Source: Nocardioides sp. | GTDB taxonomy: Bacteria; Actinomycetota; Actinomycetes; Propionibacteriales; Nocardioidaceae | Direction: 5' to 3' | DNA length: 22,755 nucleotides | Assembly (NCBI GenBank): GCA_003519585.1 | Contig: DOWL01000198.1 | Location: 1 to 22,755 of the forward strand | Part shown: in pieces, positions 16,107-22,436 of the stretch | Position numbering within the stretch: the stretch's first letter is position 1 | Layout: each line of letters opens with the position of its first letter | Notes under the pieces: model-generated | The model's input: only the letters and a program-made list of their open reading frames with translations | What the model was told of the DNA's origin: nothing | The model's database searches: none | Program-made: the position numbers and the translations under genes

Positions 16107-17003
16107 ATGACCAGGCCCTGCAAGATCGGCGTCCAGTTGCCCGAGGTGGAACGGTTCGTGCCGTGGCCGGAGTACCTCGACCTGGCCCGCCGCGTTGAAT
16201 CGGCTGGCTACGACTCGGTCTGGATCGGCGATCACCTCGTCTACGACCTCCCGGACGGCTCGACGCGCGGCCCCTACGAGGCGTGGACGACGCTCGCGGC
16301 CATCGCCGCCGTGACCGAGCGGGTCGAGCTGGGGCCGTTGGTCGCCTCGACCGGCTTCCACGCACCGGCCATGCTCGCCAAGCAGGCCGCCACGGTCGAC
16401 TCGATCTCGCAGGGCCGGCTGATCGCGGGGCTCGGCGCCGGCTGGAACCGCCGCGAGTTCGACGCCTACGGCTTCCCCTACGACCGGCGGGTCTCGCGGT
16501 TCGCCGAAGCGCTGGCGATCATCGCTCCGCTGCTGCGCGAGGGGCGTACGACGTTCCACGGCGAGTTCTACGACGTCGACGACTGCGTGCTCGACCCGCC
16601 TCCGGTCCGGCCCGGCGGACCGCCGATCATGCTCGGCTCCAACAGCCCCCGGATGCTCGGCATCGGGCTTCCCGTCGTCGATGCGTGGAACGTGTGGTGG
16701 AGCATCTACGACAACTCGGTCGAGCGGTACGCCGAGGTGAAGGCCGAGGTCGACGCCGCCACTCCCGAGGGGCGTACGGTCGCCGCGACCGCTGCCGTCC
16801 TGGTCACGCTCCCGGGCGGTCGGGGTCGGCTGATGGGCGAGAGCTACGACGCCCAGGTCGCCACGGTCACCCCCGACGACCTCGGCGACCACGTGCGCGG
16901 CCTCGCGGCGGTCGGTGCCAGCCACCTGCAGCTCTGCCTCGACCCGATCACCGCCGAGTCGATCGATCTGGTCGGAGAGGTGCTGGCTGACCTGGATCGG
17001 TAA
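16107..17003 (+). CDS. LLM-class (probable F420-dependent) oxidoreductase
   Basis: The 298-residue protein is a luciferase-like TIM barrel: IGVQLPE (7-13), SVWIGDHLVYD (36-46), LAAIAAVTERVELGPLV (about 64-80), the conserved GRLIAGLGAGWNRREFDAYG (around 102-122), and PIMLGSNSPRMLGI near 173-186. In actinobacteria such stand-alone proteins mostly use coenzyme F420 for hydride transfer; no separate flavin reductase is next to it. The C-terminal half (HVRGLAAVGASHLQL) matches the usual LLM ending. The substrate is unknown. The gene ends 4 bases from the converging VOC gene. Confidence 0.9.
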   Translation: MTRPCKIGVQLPEVERFVPWPEYLDLARRVESAGYDSVWIGDHLVYDLPDGSTRGPYEAWTTLAAIAAVTERVELGPLVASTGFHAPAMLAKQAATVDSISQGRLIAGLGAGWNRREFDAYGFPYDRRVSRFAEALAIIAPLLREGRTTFHGEFYDVDDCVLDPPPVRPGGPPIMLGSNSPRMLGIGLPVVDAWNVWWSIYDNSVERYAEVKAEVDAATPEGRTVAATAAVLVTLPGGRGRLMGESYDAQVATVTPDDLGDHVRGLAAVGASHLQLCLDPITAESIDLVGEVLADLDR

Positions 17004-17007
17004 ATGG

Positions 17008-17373
17008 TCAAGCGGCCTGGAAGAGCTCCACGACGTTGCCATCGGGATCCTGCACGAGGATCTGTTGTCCGCCCGGCCCGCTCACGATCTCATTGCGGAA
17101 CCGAGCGTCGCGACCGCGCAGCGCCTCGACCGTCGCGGCAAGGTCGTCGACGGTCAGGACGAACCGGTTCCATCCGCCCGGCGCGGGGACTGATCCGTCC
17201 GGCATCGGCCGCGAGGCAGAGGCGTCCGGCCCCGCGAGCCACAGAGTGAGGTCGTCCCGCTCCAGGATGGCCATCGCCGGTCCGAACTGCTGGATGACCT
17301 CGAACCCGAGGAGTCCGGAGTAGAACTCGACGGACGCGCCGACGTCGGTCACGAAGTAGCGAACCTGGGCCAC
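17008..17373 (-). CDS. VOC-family (glyoxalase/bleomycin-resistance fold) protein
   Basis: The 121-residue protein has two beta-alpha-beta-beta-beta modules: VRYFVTDVGASVEFYSGLLG (4-23) and RFVLTVDDLAATVEALRGRD, ending VQDPDGNVVELFQ, with Glu in the usual metal or second-shell position. The first-module His is absent (VRYF), so classical metal catalysis is doubtful. VOC proteins include dioxygenases, isomerases and drug-binding proteins. The start is GTG 17371-17373; minus-strand TAAGGT lies 6 bases before it. The gene is divergent from the second VOC gene. Confidence 0.88.
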   Translation of the reverse strand: MAQVRYFVTDVGASVEFYSGLLGFEVIQQFGPAMAILERDDLTLWLAGPDASASRPMPDGSVPAPGGWNRFVLTVDDLAATVEALRGRDARFRNEIVSGPGGQQILVQDPDGNVVELFQAA

Positions 17374-17379
17374 CTTTCG

Positions 17380-17385
17380 ACCTTA
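17380..17385 (-). promoter_or_regulatory. -10 element of a possible leaderless promoter for the VOC gene
   Basis: Minus-strand TAAGGT is followed by CGAAAG (6 bases) and GTG 17373. AAGG could instead be a Shine-Dalgarno sequence at normal spacing, so both readings remain open. Confidence 0.4.
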
Positions 17386-17494
17386 CGCCACGGCGTTGGC
17401 TCGGTGTCGCCGTCCAGCGCACGATCCTTTCGACTCGGGTCGCGTCTGCTCGCTACGTCGACCGTGCTGGCGCCGCATCCGTGAGAGTCCTGCT

Positions 17495-17872
17495 ATGGAC
17501 TCCATGACCGCAGTCGGAACCCACCGTCGCCCGATCAGGGCGGTGATGTTCTTCGCAGATGAACCTGAGACCTGCGCGCGCTGGTGGGCGCGACACCTGA
17601 CCGGAGCGACCGAGATTCAGGTCGAAGCGGGGTTCTGCTGGTTCGAGCTCGAGGGGATCGAGATCGGTTTCCATCCTGCCGACGCAGAGCGGAATCCGCG
17701 CGGCGGGAGCCCGGTCGTCTACTGGGCGGCCGCGGATGTGCTCACTGAGCGCGATGCGTTCCTGGAGGCCGGCTGCCTGCCACACCGAGGACCGCTCGAT
17801 GTGGAGCCGGGCCGTCGCATCTGTCAGCTGGTGGATCCGTTCGGCAACGTGTTCGGCCTCGACGGCCCGTAG
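17495..17872 (+). CDS. VOC-family protein
   Basis: The 125-residue protein has VOC modules RAVMFFADEPETCARWWARH (about 14-33) and VVYWAAADVLTERDAFLEAG, then the typical end RICQLVDPFGNVFGLDGP. Only one ATG, 17495, gives the standard N-terminus; a second ATG three codons later is also possible. GAGAGT lies 6 bases before the ATG, a one-mismatch match to the TANNNT pattern seen before neighbouring genes. Metal ligands are not obvious, so the protein may be a binding protein. It is followed by a low-GC palindromic region and a broken relative. Confidence 0.82.
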   Translation: MDSMTAVGTHRRPIRAVMFFADEPETCARWWARHLTGATEIQVEAGFCWFELEGIEIGFHPADAERNPRGGSPVVYWAAADVLTERDAFLEAGCLPHRGPLDVEPGRRICQLVDPFGNVFGLDGP

Positions 17873-17888
17873 CCCCTGACGGCGACCG

Positions 17889-17926
17889 CTAAACATGCTA
17901 ATGAGCAGCTCGCTTATGTAGTTTAG
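17889..17926. promoter_or_regulatory. 38-base imperfect palindrome in an AT-rich pocket
   Basis: CTAAAC (17889-17894) mirrors GTTTAG (17921-17926). Inside are TAA/TTA and the perfect core GAGC-A-GCTC (17903-17911). The stretch is visibly richer in A/T than the surrounding coding DNA. It follows the VOC gene stop by 16 bases and precedes the broken VOC gene, so it may be an operator, a terminator, or the relic of a recombination site. TAGTTT (17919-17924) could be a -10. Confidence 0.45.
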
Positions 17927-18034
17927 AAGGTGCTCTTGGGTAGTTCAGGCCCACAAGATGCTCGCCCCCGGGCACGGCGAACCCAGTGCGCGGACGAACG
18001 ACAACTCGCTCGCTCTGACCGCGAAACTCGGAGG

Positions 18035-18472
18035 GTGACGGGATCCGGCTACAGGGAACGTGACGAAGACACGATCACCGGGAGTCTGCACCACGTTGAG
18101 CTATGGGTGCCCGACCTCGACCGGGCTGCCGCGCGGTCACCTCGTCGACAGTGCGTCGATCGCCGACATGGAACGCCAAGTGGTTGAGCCCGGGACGGCA
18201 CCGGTCGTGCGCACGTCCGCTGAGACCTTGCGACTGCTCGATGACGAGATAGGTCGCGCCGAGCTTCCAGCTTCGGCCGTCGGCCCAGTCCTGGAAGGGC
18301 TGGTAGCCGAGCTGCTCGAGCAACCATCCCCATTCCGGCGGAAGCGCCGGAACATGGCTAGGTGCTGCTGTTTTCAGAACGGCATCCGCACGCTGGCGGA
18401 CCGCACACCCACGCCGCCTACTTGTCGAGCACCGATGGCTTCGAGGTCGAACTTGTCGCAGCCGACGAGTGA
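18035..18472 (+). pseudogene. Broken VOC/glyoxalase-family gene with an inverted central segment and a nonsense codon
   Basis: Plus-strand residues near 18074-18133 read GSLHHVELWVPDLDRAAA, the start of a VOC domain. Plus-strand 18341-18472 reads EAPEHG, stop, VLLFSERHPHAGG...HAAYLSSTDGFEVELVAADE, the end of the same domain. The missing middle (EWGWLLEQLGYQPF... to ...RPGLNHLAFHVGDRRTVDEV) is found in between on the minus strand, 18335 down to 18132, as 68 uninterrupted codons. Re-inverting it joins all three parts in frame (about 131 residues, the usual VOC length). The only remaining defect is TAG at 18359-18361, where relatives have Trp (HGW). GTG 18035 is the possible start; ATC 18074 may be a mutated ATG. 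The gene cannot make a full VOC protein as it stands. It ends 1 base before the converging NTF2-like gene. Confidence 0.85.
18132..18335 (-). other. 204-bp inverted segment inside the VOC pseudogene
   Basis: The minus strand of this segment encodes the central part of the VOC protein whose ends are on the plus strand. The boundaries are imperfect inverted repeats: GCTGCCGCGCGG (18125-18136) and, read on the minus strand, GCTTCCGCCGG (18345-18335). The right boundary is also part of a perfect hairpin, CCGGCG-GAAG-CGCCGG (18335-18350). One to two extra G/C bases remain at each junction. This is consistent with inversion between short repeats followed by minor change. Confidence 0.8.
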
Positions 18473-18473
18473 C

Positions 18474-18881
18474 CTAGCCCTGCTCGTTCCGCAGCACGGT
18501 GTAGGCCACCATCATCGAGTCGAGGTAGGCGCGCACCTCGACGATCGTGTCGCCGTCGAACCGGCACACCCAGCAGTAGTGGTTGTCGAAGGCCGCGCCC
18601 TCGTTGGTGTGCGAGGTGGCCACCAGTTCCGCGATGGCCGTGTCACCGTCGACGTACACGTGGGCGACGTCGAGCTTGGCGCCACCCGGAAGTACCCCGG
18701 CCAGGCGGGCGAAGGTCGAGTCGAGGAACTGCTGCTTGTCGTGATATCGCCCCGCCAACGGATGCGTGCCCTCGACCGTCCAGTCGACGTCGTCCGCGAC
18801 CCGCGCGAAGAAGCGCGGCTGGGTCTCGGGGTCCTTGAGTAACCCGAACAGTTCAAGACGGTCCTGACGGACATCACTCAT
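18474..18881 (-). CDS. NTF2-like / SnoaL-type protein
   Basis: The 135-residue protein begins MSDVRQDRLELFGLLKD, then FFARVADDVDWTVEGTHPLA (a hallmark of SnoaL-like proteins), GRYHDKQQFLDSTFARL, VAHVYVDGDTAIAELVATSH and HYCWVCRFDGDTIVEVRAYL. That is the helix-strand order of the NTF2 cone fold. Many relatives are annotated ketosteroid isomerase-like, but ligands are mostly unknown. ATG 18879-18881 is chosen for its fit to the family start. GAGG is close to it (2 bases), so initiation may be weak; an upstream in-frame start 12 codons earlier is less likely. Confidence 0.85.
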   Translation of the reverse strand: MSDVRQDRLELFGLLKDPETQPRFFARVADDVDWTVEGTHPLAGRYHDKQQFLDSTFARLAGVLPGGAKLDVAHVYVDGDTAIAELVATSHTNEGAAFDNHYCWVCRFDGDTIVEVRAYLDSMMVAYTVLRNEQG

Positions 18882-19017
18882 GACCTCAACATGACAGCGG
18901 GCCGACGAGCGGGTCAACGGTCGCGAGGCGGCGGTACGGCGCGGGCTGACCGAGATGCTAGCCAGCCCACCCTTCCGGGTGAGTGCAGGCAGCTGGCTTC
19001 ACGGCTACCGCACCACC

Positions 19018-19290
19018 ATGCCTGGCAAGAAGACTCCCGGTCCCAGCGTCAAGGACCCGAAGCTGTACGAAGACCTCCGCGACGAGGGCAACAGCAAGGA
19101 GAAGTCGGCTCGGATCGCCAACGCCGCAGCGAACACGTCGCGAAAGGCGGTCGGCCGCAAGGGCGGCAAGGCCGGCGACTACGACGACTGGACGGTCGAC
19201 CACCTGCGCCGGCGCGCGAAGGAGCTCGGTGTCCAGGGTCGCTCGAAGATGAACAAGTCCGAACTGATTGACGCCCTACGCAGTCACTGA
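19018..19290 (+). CDS. Small basic actinobacterial protein with a C-terminal Rho_N/SAP-like domain
   Basis: The 90-residue protein starts MPGKKTPGPSVKDPKLYEDL and continues DEGNSKEKSARIANAAANTS, GRKGGKAGDYDDWTVDHLRR, then RAKELGVQGRSKMNKSELID. The last 35 residues match the Rho termination-factor N-terminal/SAP-like helix-extended loop that binds nucleic acids. The N-terminal part is a conserved, unnamed family common in actinobacteria. ATG 19018 gives the family-typical N-terminus; there is no Shine-Dalgarno sequence, and TACCGC lies 6 bases upstream (near TANNNT). DNA or RNA binding is likely, the cellular role unknown. Confidence 0.85.
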   Translation: MPGKKTPGPSVKDPKLYEDLRDEGNSKEKSARIANAAANTSRKAVGRKGGKAGDYDDWTVDHLRRRAKELGVQGRSKMNKSELIDALRSH

Positions 19291-19395
19291 CCCGCCACCT
19301 TCCTCGCGACCCGGAACACGAGTTCGTGCGCCGTACCGTCGGCTAGGGCGACCTCGTGTGAGGTGACCACCACGATCCCGTGTGGGGCAGCGGAA

Positions 19396-19435
19396 CGACC
19401 CGGTGGGCCTGGATCGGTGAAGGCCCACCGGGTCG
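19396..19435. terminator. Perfect 15-bp stem terminator
   Basis: CGACCCGGTGGGCCT (19396-19410) pairs perfectly with AGGCCCACCGGGTCG (19421-19435) over a 10-base loop. It lies between the Rho_N-like gene and the converging vWA gene and should stop both. There is no T-tract. Confidence 0.75.
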
Positions 19436-19447
19436 CGTGAGACGCGA

Positions 19448-19480
19448 GGCCGGGTGCAACAGGCGCGCGAGCACCCGGCC
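19448..19480. terminator. Second hairpin, 10-bp perfect stem
   Basis: GGCCGGGTGC (19448-19457) pairs with GCACCCGGCC (19471-19480) over a 13-base loop. It lies 25 bases past the vWA stop codon on the minus strand, so it is most likely that gene's terminator, backed by the larger stem beyond. The rest of the 214-base gap (19291-19504) shows no supported gene. Confidence 0.6.
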
Positions 19481-19504
19481 CCGCAGGCTACGGCGCCTGT
19501 GTCA

Positions 19505-21271
19505 CTACGGCGCCCGCGTCGCTGCGATGTCGCGGCTCGTGATGCCGACGCCACCACCGTGCTCCGCCGAGCGGGCGGTATGGGTCGCGGTGACCCGCAG
19601 CGGCTGGTCGGAGACGATGTCGAGGACGCCGAACACGAGCTTGTCGCCACCGCGTTCGCCGAGCACCTCCTCGAGCGAGCAGCAGTCGTCCATCGTGGCG
19701 TGGTGCTTGCGCAACTCGAGCTTGGCGAACGGCTTGGCCGGCTGGGTCTCGGGTTCGCGACCGATCACCTTGCCCTCGACCACGAGCGGGGCGAAGGACT
19801 TCACGATGTTGGCCGTGCAGGTGTACGGGTTGTAGATCGTCACCGCCGTGGCGTATTCACCCGGCACCACCGGGCCACAGGTTTCGGCCTCGTGGTGGCC
19901 CTCCTTGTCGTGGCACGGGTCGGGCTGGGTCCCACACACCATCTCGACGCTGTAGTGGTAGCGGCACGCCGGCACCGTGACCCGGACCCGTTTGGCCGCG
20001 ACCACGACACCGTCGGCGACCACGTCGATGGTGCCGGTGTAGACCTGCGGCTCGTTCTGGCACGACTTCACGCCGACCCAGGTCACCTCGAACGTGAGGA
20101 CGTGCTCCTCGTCCCCCTTGAGCGGACCGTAGCCACCCGCGGGCGTGATCGACTCCACGAACTGCGCCGTGTCGCCGGTGGGCACCAGGTTGACGTTGCC
20201 GGTCGAGGCCACCGCCGAGGCGATGAGCGGGCCGAGGGTACCCACGATCGAGTCGGGGTCGACCCCCGACGTGTGACTGCCGCCGGTCGCGGCGGCGATC
20301 CGGGTGGCCTGACCGGGCGTGCCCTCCTTGGGGCAGCTGCCGTAGTCGGCCGAGGTCGCGACGGGGTCGCCATCGAGCGCCTGCGGGTCGCCGGTCGTCG
20401 TGCTCACGGCGACGATGGTGATCTCGGCGCCGGTCAGGTCGGCGGTGATCGAGGCCTCGGTCAGGGCCGCGGCCAGGCCGCTCAGGTCGGTACAGATCGG
20501 GTCGTGGCCGGGAGCGTCACCGAACCACACGACGATCCGCTTGCTGTCGGGGCGCCACCCGATCGCCGGGCTGGCCGCCAGTTGGTGCAACGCGTAGAAC
20601 TGCCCCTCGGGTGTGTCGAGGCCCTGGCCGTCCAGAGCCGTCCACGTGTCGATCGCCGCGTTGACCGGCACGTGGTTCGTCGTCGGCGAGAGCTGGTGCT
20701 GGAAGGCGTAGGAGCTCGACTCCGGGATAGGGAAGTCGCGGTAGTTGCCGACGCCCCACGCCACGTCGTACGGCGCCAGGCCGGGGTGGCTGAGGATCGC
20801 CTCGGAGCCGGCGATCACGGCGTCGAGGACCGGCTGCATGCTGCCGGTCGTATCGGCCAGGAGGTAGACGTCGGCCTTGGCGGCGACCCCGGTCGGGGGC
20901 ACCGTCACGGTGATCTTCTCGCTCACCCGGTCGCACTTGTCCAGCGTCCAGTCGTTGCGGCGCGGGTCGATGGTGACCGGCTCCTTGGGCCGTACGTCCG
21001 GCAGGTCGCGGATCTCGAAGTCGGGAACGAAGAGGCGGCGCCCGGCCAACCGCTCCGCGGCCGCCGGATCGAGCAGCTCGCCCGCCGCCGACAGGGCGAC
21101 GGAGACCGCCGTGTTCGGCGCCCCCTCGGCGTACGCCGTGAACCGGCGGATCGCGCTGCCGTCGGCGAGCCGGTCCTCGGCGGTGGCGCTGACGACGGGC
21201 GTGGCGCCCCCGAGCGCCTCGGTGAGATGAGTGAGCACGCTCTCAGGCGTGTCCTTGGATGCCTTGGTCAT
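19505..21271 (-). CDS. von Willebrand factor A domain protein with Cys-rich C-terminus
   Basis: The product has 588 residues. Residues 1-130 are a poorly typed N-terminal region. A vWA domain starts near 134 (DVYLLADTTGSMQPVLDAVI) with MIDAS motif DTTGS (140-144), continues with YDVAWGVGNYRDF, IVVWFGDAPGHD and EITIVAVSTTTGD, and runs to about 355. A beta-rich domain (about 360-450) follows, then a Cys/His-rich part (VCGTQPDPCHDKEGHHEAET, CTANIVKS, MDDCCSLEEVL) and the tail SDQPLRVTATHTA. The vWA fold binds ligands through a metal ion. No signal peptide or TM helix is seen, so the place of action is unclear despite the Cys content. GAGG lies 9 bases before the ATG. It is divergent from the response-regulator genes, with a palindrome between. 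Function is unknown. Confidence 0.85.
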   Translation of the reverse strand: MTKASKDTPESVLTHLTEALGGATPVVSATAEDRLADGSAIRRFTAYAEGAPNTAVSVALSAAGELLDPAAAERLAGRRLFVPDFEIRDLPDVRPKEPVTIDPRRNDWTLDKCDRVSEKITVTVPPTGVAAKADVYLLADTTGSMQPVLDAVIAGSEAILSHPGLAPYDVAWGVGNYRDFPIPESSSYAFQHQLSPTTNHVPVNAAIDTWTALDGQGLDTPEGQFYALHQLAASPAIGWRPDSKRIVVWFGDAPGHDPICTDLSGLAAALTEASITADLTGAEITIVAVSTTTGDPQALDGDPVATSADYGSCPKEGTPGQATRIAAATGGSHTSGVDPDSIVGTLGPLIASAVASTGNVNLVPTGDTAQFVESITPAGGYGPLKGDEEHVLTFEVTWVGVKSCQNEPQVYTGTIDVVADGVVVAAKRVRVTVPACRYHYSVEMVCGTQPDPCHDKEGHHEAETCGPVVPGEYATAVTIYNPYTCTANIVKSFAPLVVEGKVIGREPETQPAKPFAKLELRKHHATMDDCCSLEEVLGERGGDKLVFGVLDIVSDQPLRVTATHTARSAEHGGGVGITSRDIAATRAP

Positions 21272-21305
21272 GAGGATGTTCCTCTGTGCTGGAGCGGACC
21301 GATCC

Positions 21306-21320
21306 CCCAGAACTTCTGGG
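21306..21320. promoter_or_regulatory. Perfect odd-centred palindrome in the divergent vWA / response-regulator gap
   Basis: CCCAGAA-C-TTCTGGG has 7-base arms around one base. It lies 35 bases upstream of the vWA start and 58 bases upstream of the regulator's -10. A second short hairpin, AGCGGC-GAG-GCCGCT (21337-21351), follows. The position suits a repressor or autoregulatory site; the binding protein is unknown. Confidence 0.4.
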
Positions 21321-21378
21321 CCAGCAACACCTCAGGAGCGGCGAGGCCGCTGGCTGATACACCCACCGTGGTGCCATC

Positions 21379-21384
21379 TACAGT
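21379..21384 (+). promoter_or_regulatory. -10 element for a probable leaderless response-regulator transcript
   Basis: TACAGT matches TANNNT and is followed by GACGCC (6 bases) and ATG 21391. There is no Shine-Dalgarno sequence upstream. Confidence 0.55.
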
Positions 21385-21390
21385 GACGCC

Positions 21391-22065
21391 ATGGCCGTGC
21401 GCGTCGTCTTCTGCGACGACAACTACCTGGTCCGCGAGGGCGTGGCCGGGCTGCTCGCGGAGGCCGGCGAGGTCGACCTCCTCGAGGCGGTCGCCGACCC
21501 CGAGGCGCTGCACAAGGCCGTCGTGCTGCATCGCCCGGACGCCGTACTCACCGACATCCGGATGCCGCCGACGTTCACCACCGAGGGCATCGACGCGGCC
21601 AAGCGGATCCGGGCCGAGTTCCCCGAGACCGGGGTGGTGGTGCTGTCGCAGTACGTCGAAGAGGATTACGCCTTCGAACTGCTCTCCGACGGCGTGGAGG
21701 GGCTCGGCTACCTGCTCAAGGAGCGGGTGACGGAGGTCGACGAGCTGGTCCGCGCCTTGCACGACGTGGCCCGCGGTGGGTCGGCCCTGGACCCGAAGGT
21801 GGTCGAGGGGCTGCTGGCCCGGAAGGGCTCGACGGCGGGATCCACGCTGAGCGGCCTGACCGAGCGCGAGCTCGAGGTGCTGCGGGAGTTGGCGACCGGA
21901 CGCAGCAACGCGGCCACGGCCAAGGCGCTCTTCATGAGCGAGCGCGCGGTCGAGAAGCACGTCGGCTCGGTGTTCCAGAAGCTCGGGCTGGTCAACGAAT
22001 CCGACGTCAACCGGCGGGTGATGGCGGTGCTCGCCTACCTCGAGTCGACCGGAGGCGGGGCATGA
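21391..22065 (+). CDS. NarL/LuxR-type two-component response regulator
   Basis: The 224-residue protein has a receiver domain (1-125) with acidic pair Asp9/Asp10, phospho-acceptor Asp55 in VLTDIRMPP, Ser86 (VVVLSQY) and Lys110 (YLLKERV). A LuxR-type helix-turn-helix (about 155-202) follows: LTERELEVLRELATGRSN, then FMSERAVEKHVGSVFQKLGL. All phosphorylation residues are intact, so it should be controlled by a histidine kinase. The receiver has a short insertion after the active site (PPTFTTEGID), typical of this actinobacterial subgroup. Its stop overlaps the next start by ATGA, tying it to the receiver-only protein. Target genes are not evident. Confidence 0.94.
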   Translation: MAVRVVFCDDNYLVREGVAGLLAEAGEVDLLEAVADPEALHKAVVLHRPDAVLTDIRMPPTFTTEGIDAAKRIRAEFPETGVVVLSQYVEEDYAFELLSDGVEGLGYLLKERVTEVDELVRALHDVARGGSALDPKVVEGLLARKGSTAGSTLSGLTERELEVLRELATGRSNAATAKALFMSERAVEKHVGSVFQKLGLVNESDVNRRVMAVLAYLESTGGGA

Positions 22066-22436
22066 GCGACGTCCGGGTCCTGGTCGTCGACGACCAGGAG
22101 CCGTACCGGCGCGCTATGTCCGCCGTGGTCGAGGCGACCGAGGGCTTCGAGGTCGTCGGCTCAGCGACCTCCGGCGAGGAGTCGTTGACCGCGACGGCCA
22201 CGCTGCTCCCCGACCTCGTCCTCATGGACGTGCACCTGCCCGGCATCGACGGGATCGAGGCGACGCGGCGGATCACCGCCGACGAGAGCGGGACGGTGGT
22301 GTTCCTGCTGTCGACCTACGACGAGGACGAGGTCGACGCGGCCGGGTGCGGCGCAGCGACGTACATCCCGAAGGCGGCGTTCGGTCCCGACCGGCTTGTC
22401 ACTGCCTGGCAGGAAGCGGCGCCACCGGGATCGTGA
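22062..22436 (+). CDS. Receiver-only response regulator
   Basis: The 124-residue protein consists of one receiver domain: Asp10/Asp11 (VLVVDDQEPYRRAM), Asp56 in LVLMDVHLPGIDGIEA, Ser84/Thr85 (FLLSTYD) and Lys104 (YIPKAAF). It has no output domain, so it probably works by protein contact, as a phosphate sink or as an intermediate in a phosphorelay. The ATGA overlap with the LuxR-type regulator shows co-translation. Its last 38 bases overlap the 3' end of the converging histidine-kinase gene. Confidence 0.9.
   Translation: MSDVRVLVVDDQEPYRRAMSAVVEATEGFEVVGSATSGEESLTATATLLPDLVLMDVHLPGIDGIEATRRITADESGTVVFLLSTYDEDEVDAAGCGAATYIPKAAFGPDRLVTAWQEAAPPGS

Noticed and set aside
18075..18323. Independent minus-strand VOC gene
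   Set aside because: It contains only the middle of a VOC domain; the matching ends lie on the plus strand on both sides, so it is an inverted piece of one gene.
18060..18842. Plus-strand frame of about 260 codons through the inverted region and beyond
   Set aside because: It runs antisense through the inverted VOC segment and the NTF2-like gene, and its translation matches neither.
19454..21730. Long plus-strand frame opposite the vWA gene
   Set aside because: The translation is Arg/His/Gly-rich without motifs, while the minus strand has a clear MIDAS motif and a proper start.
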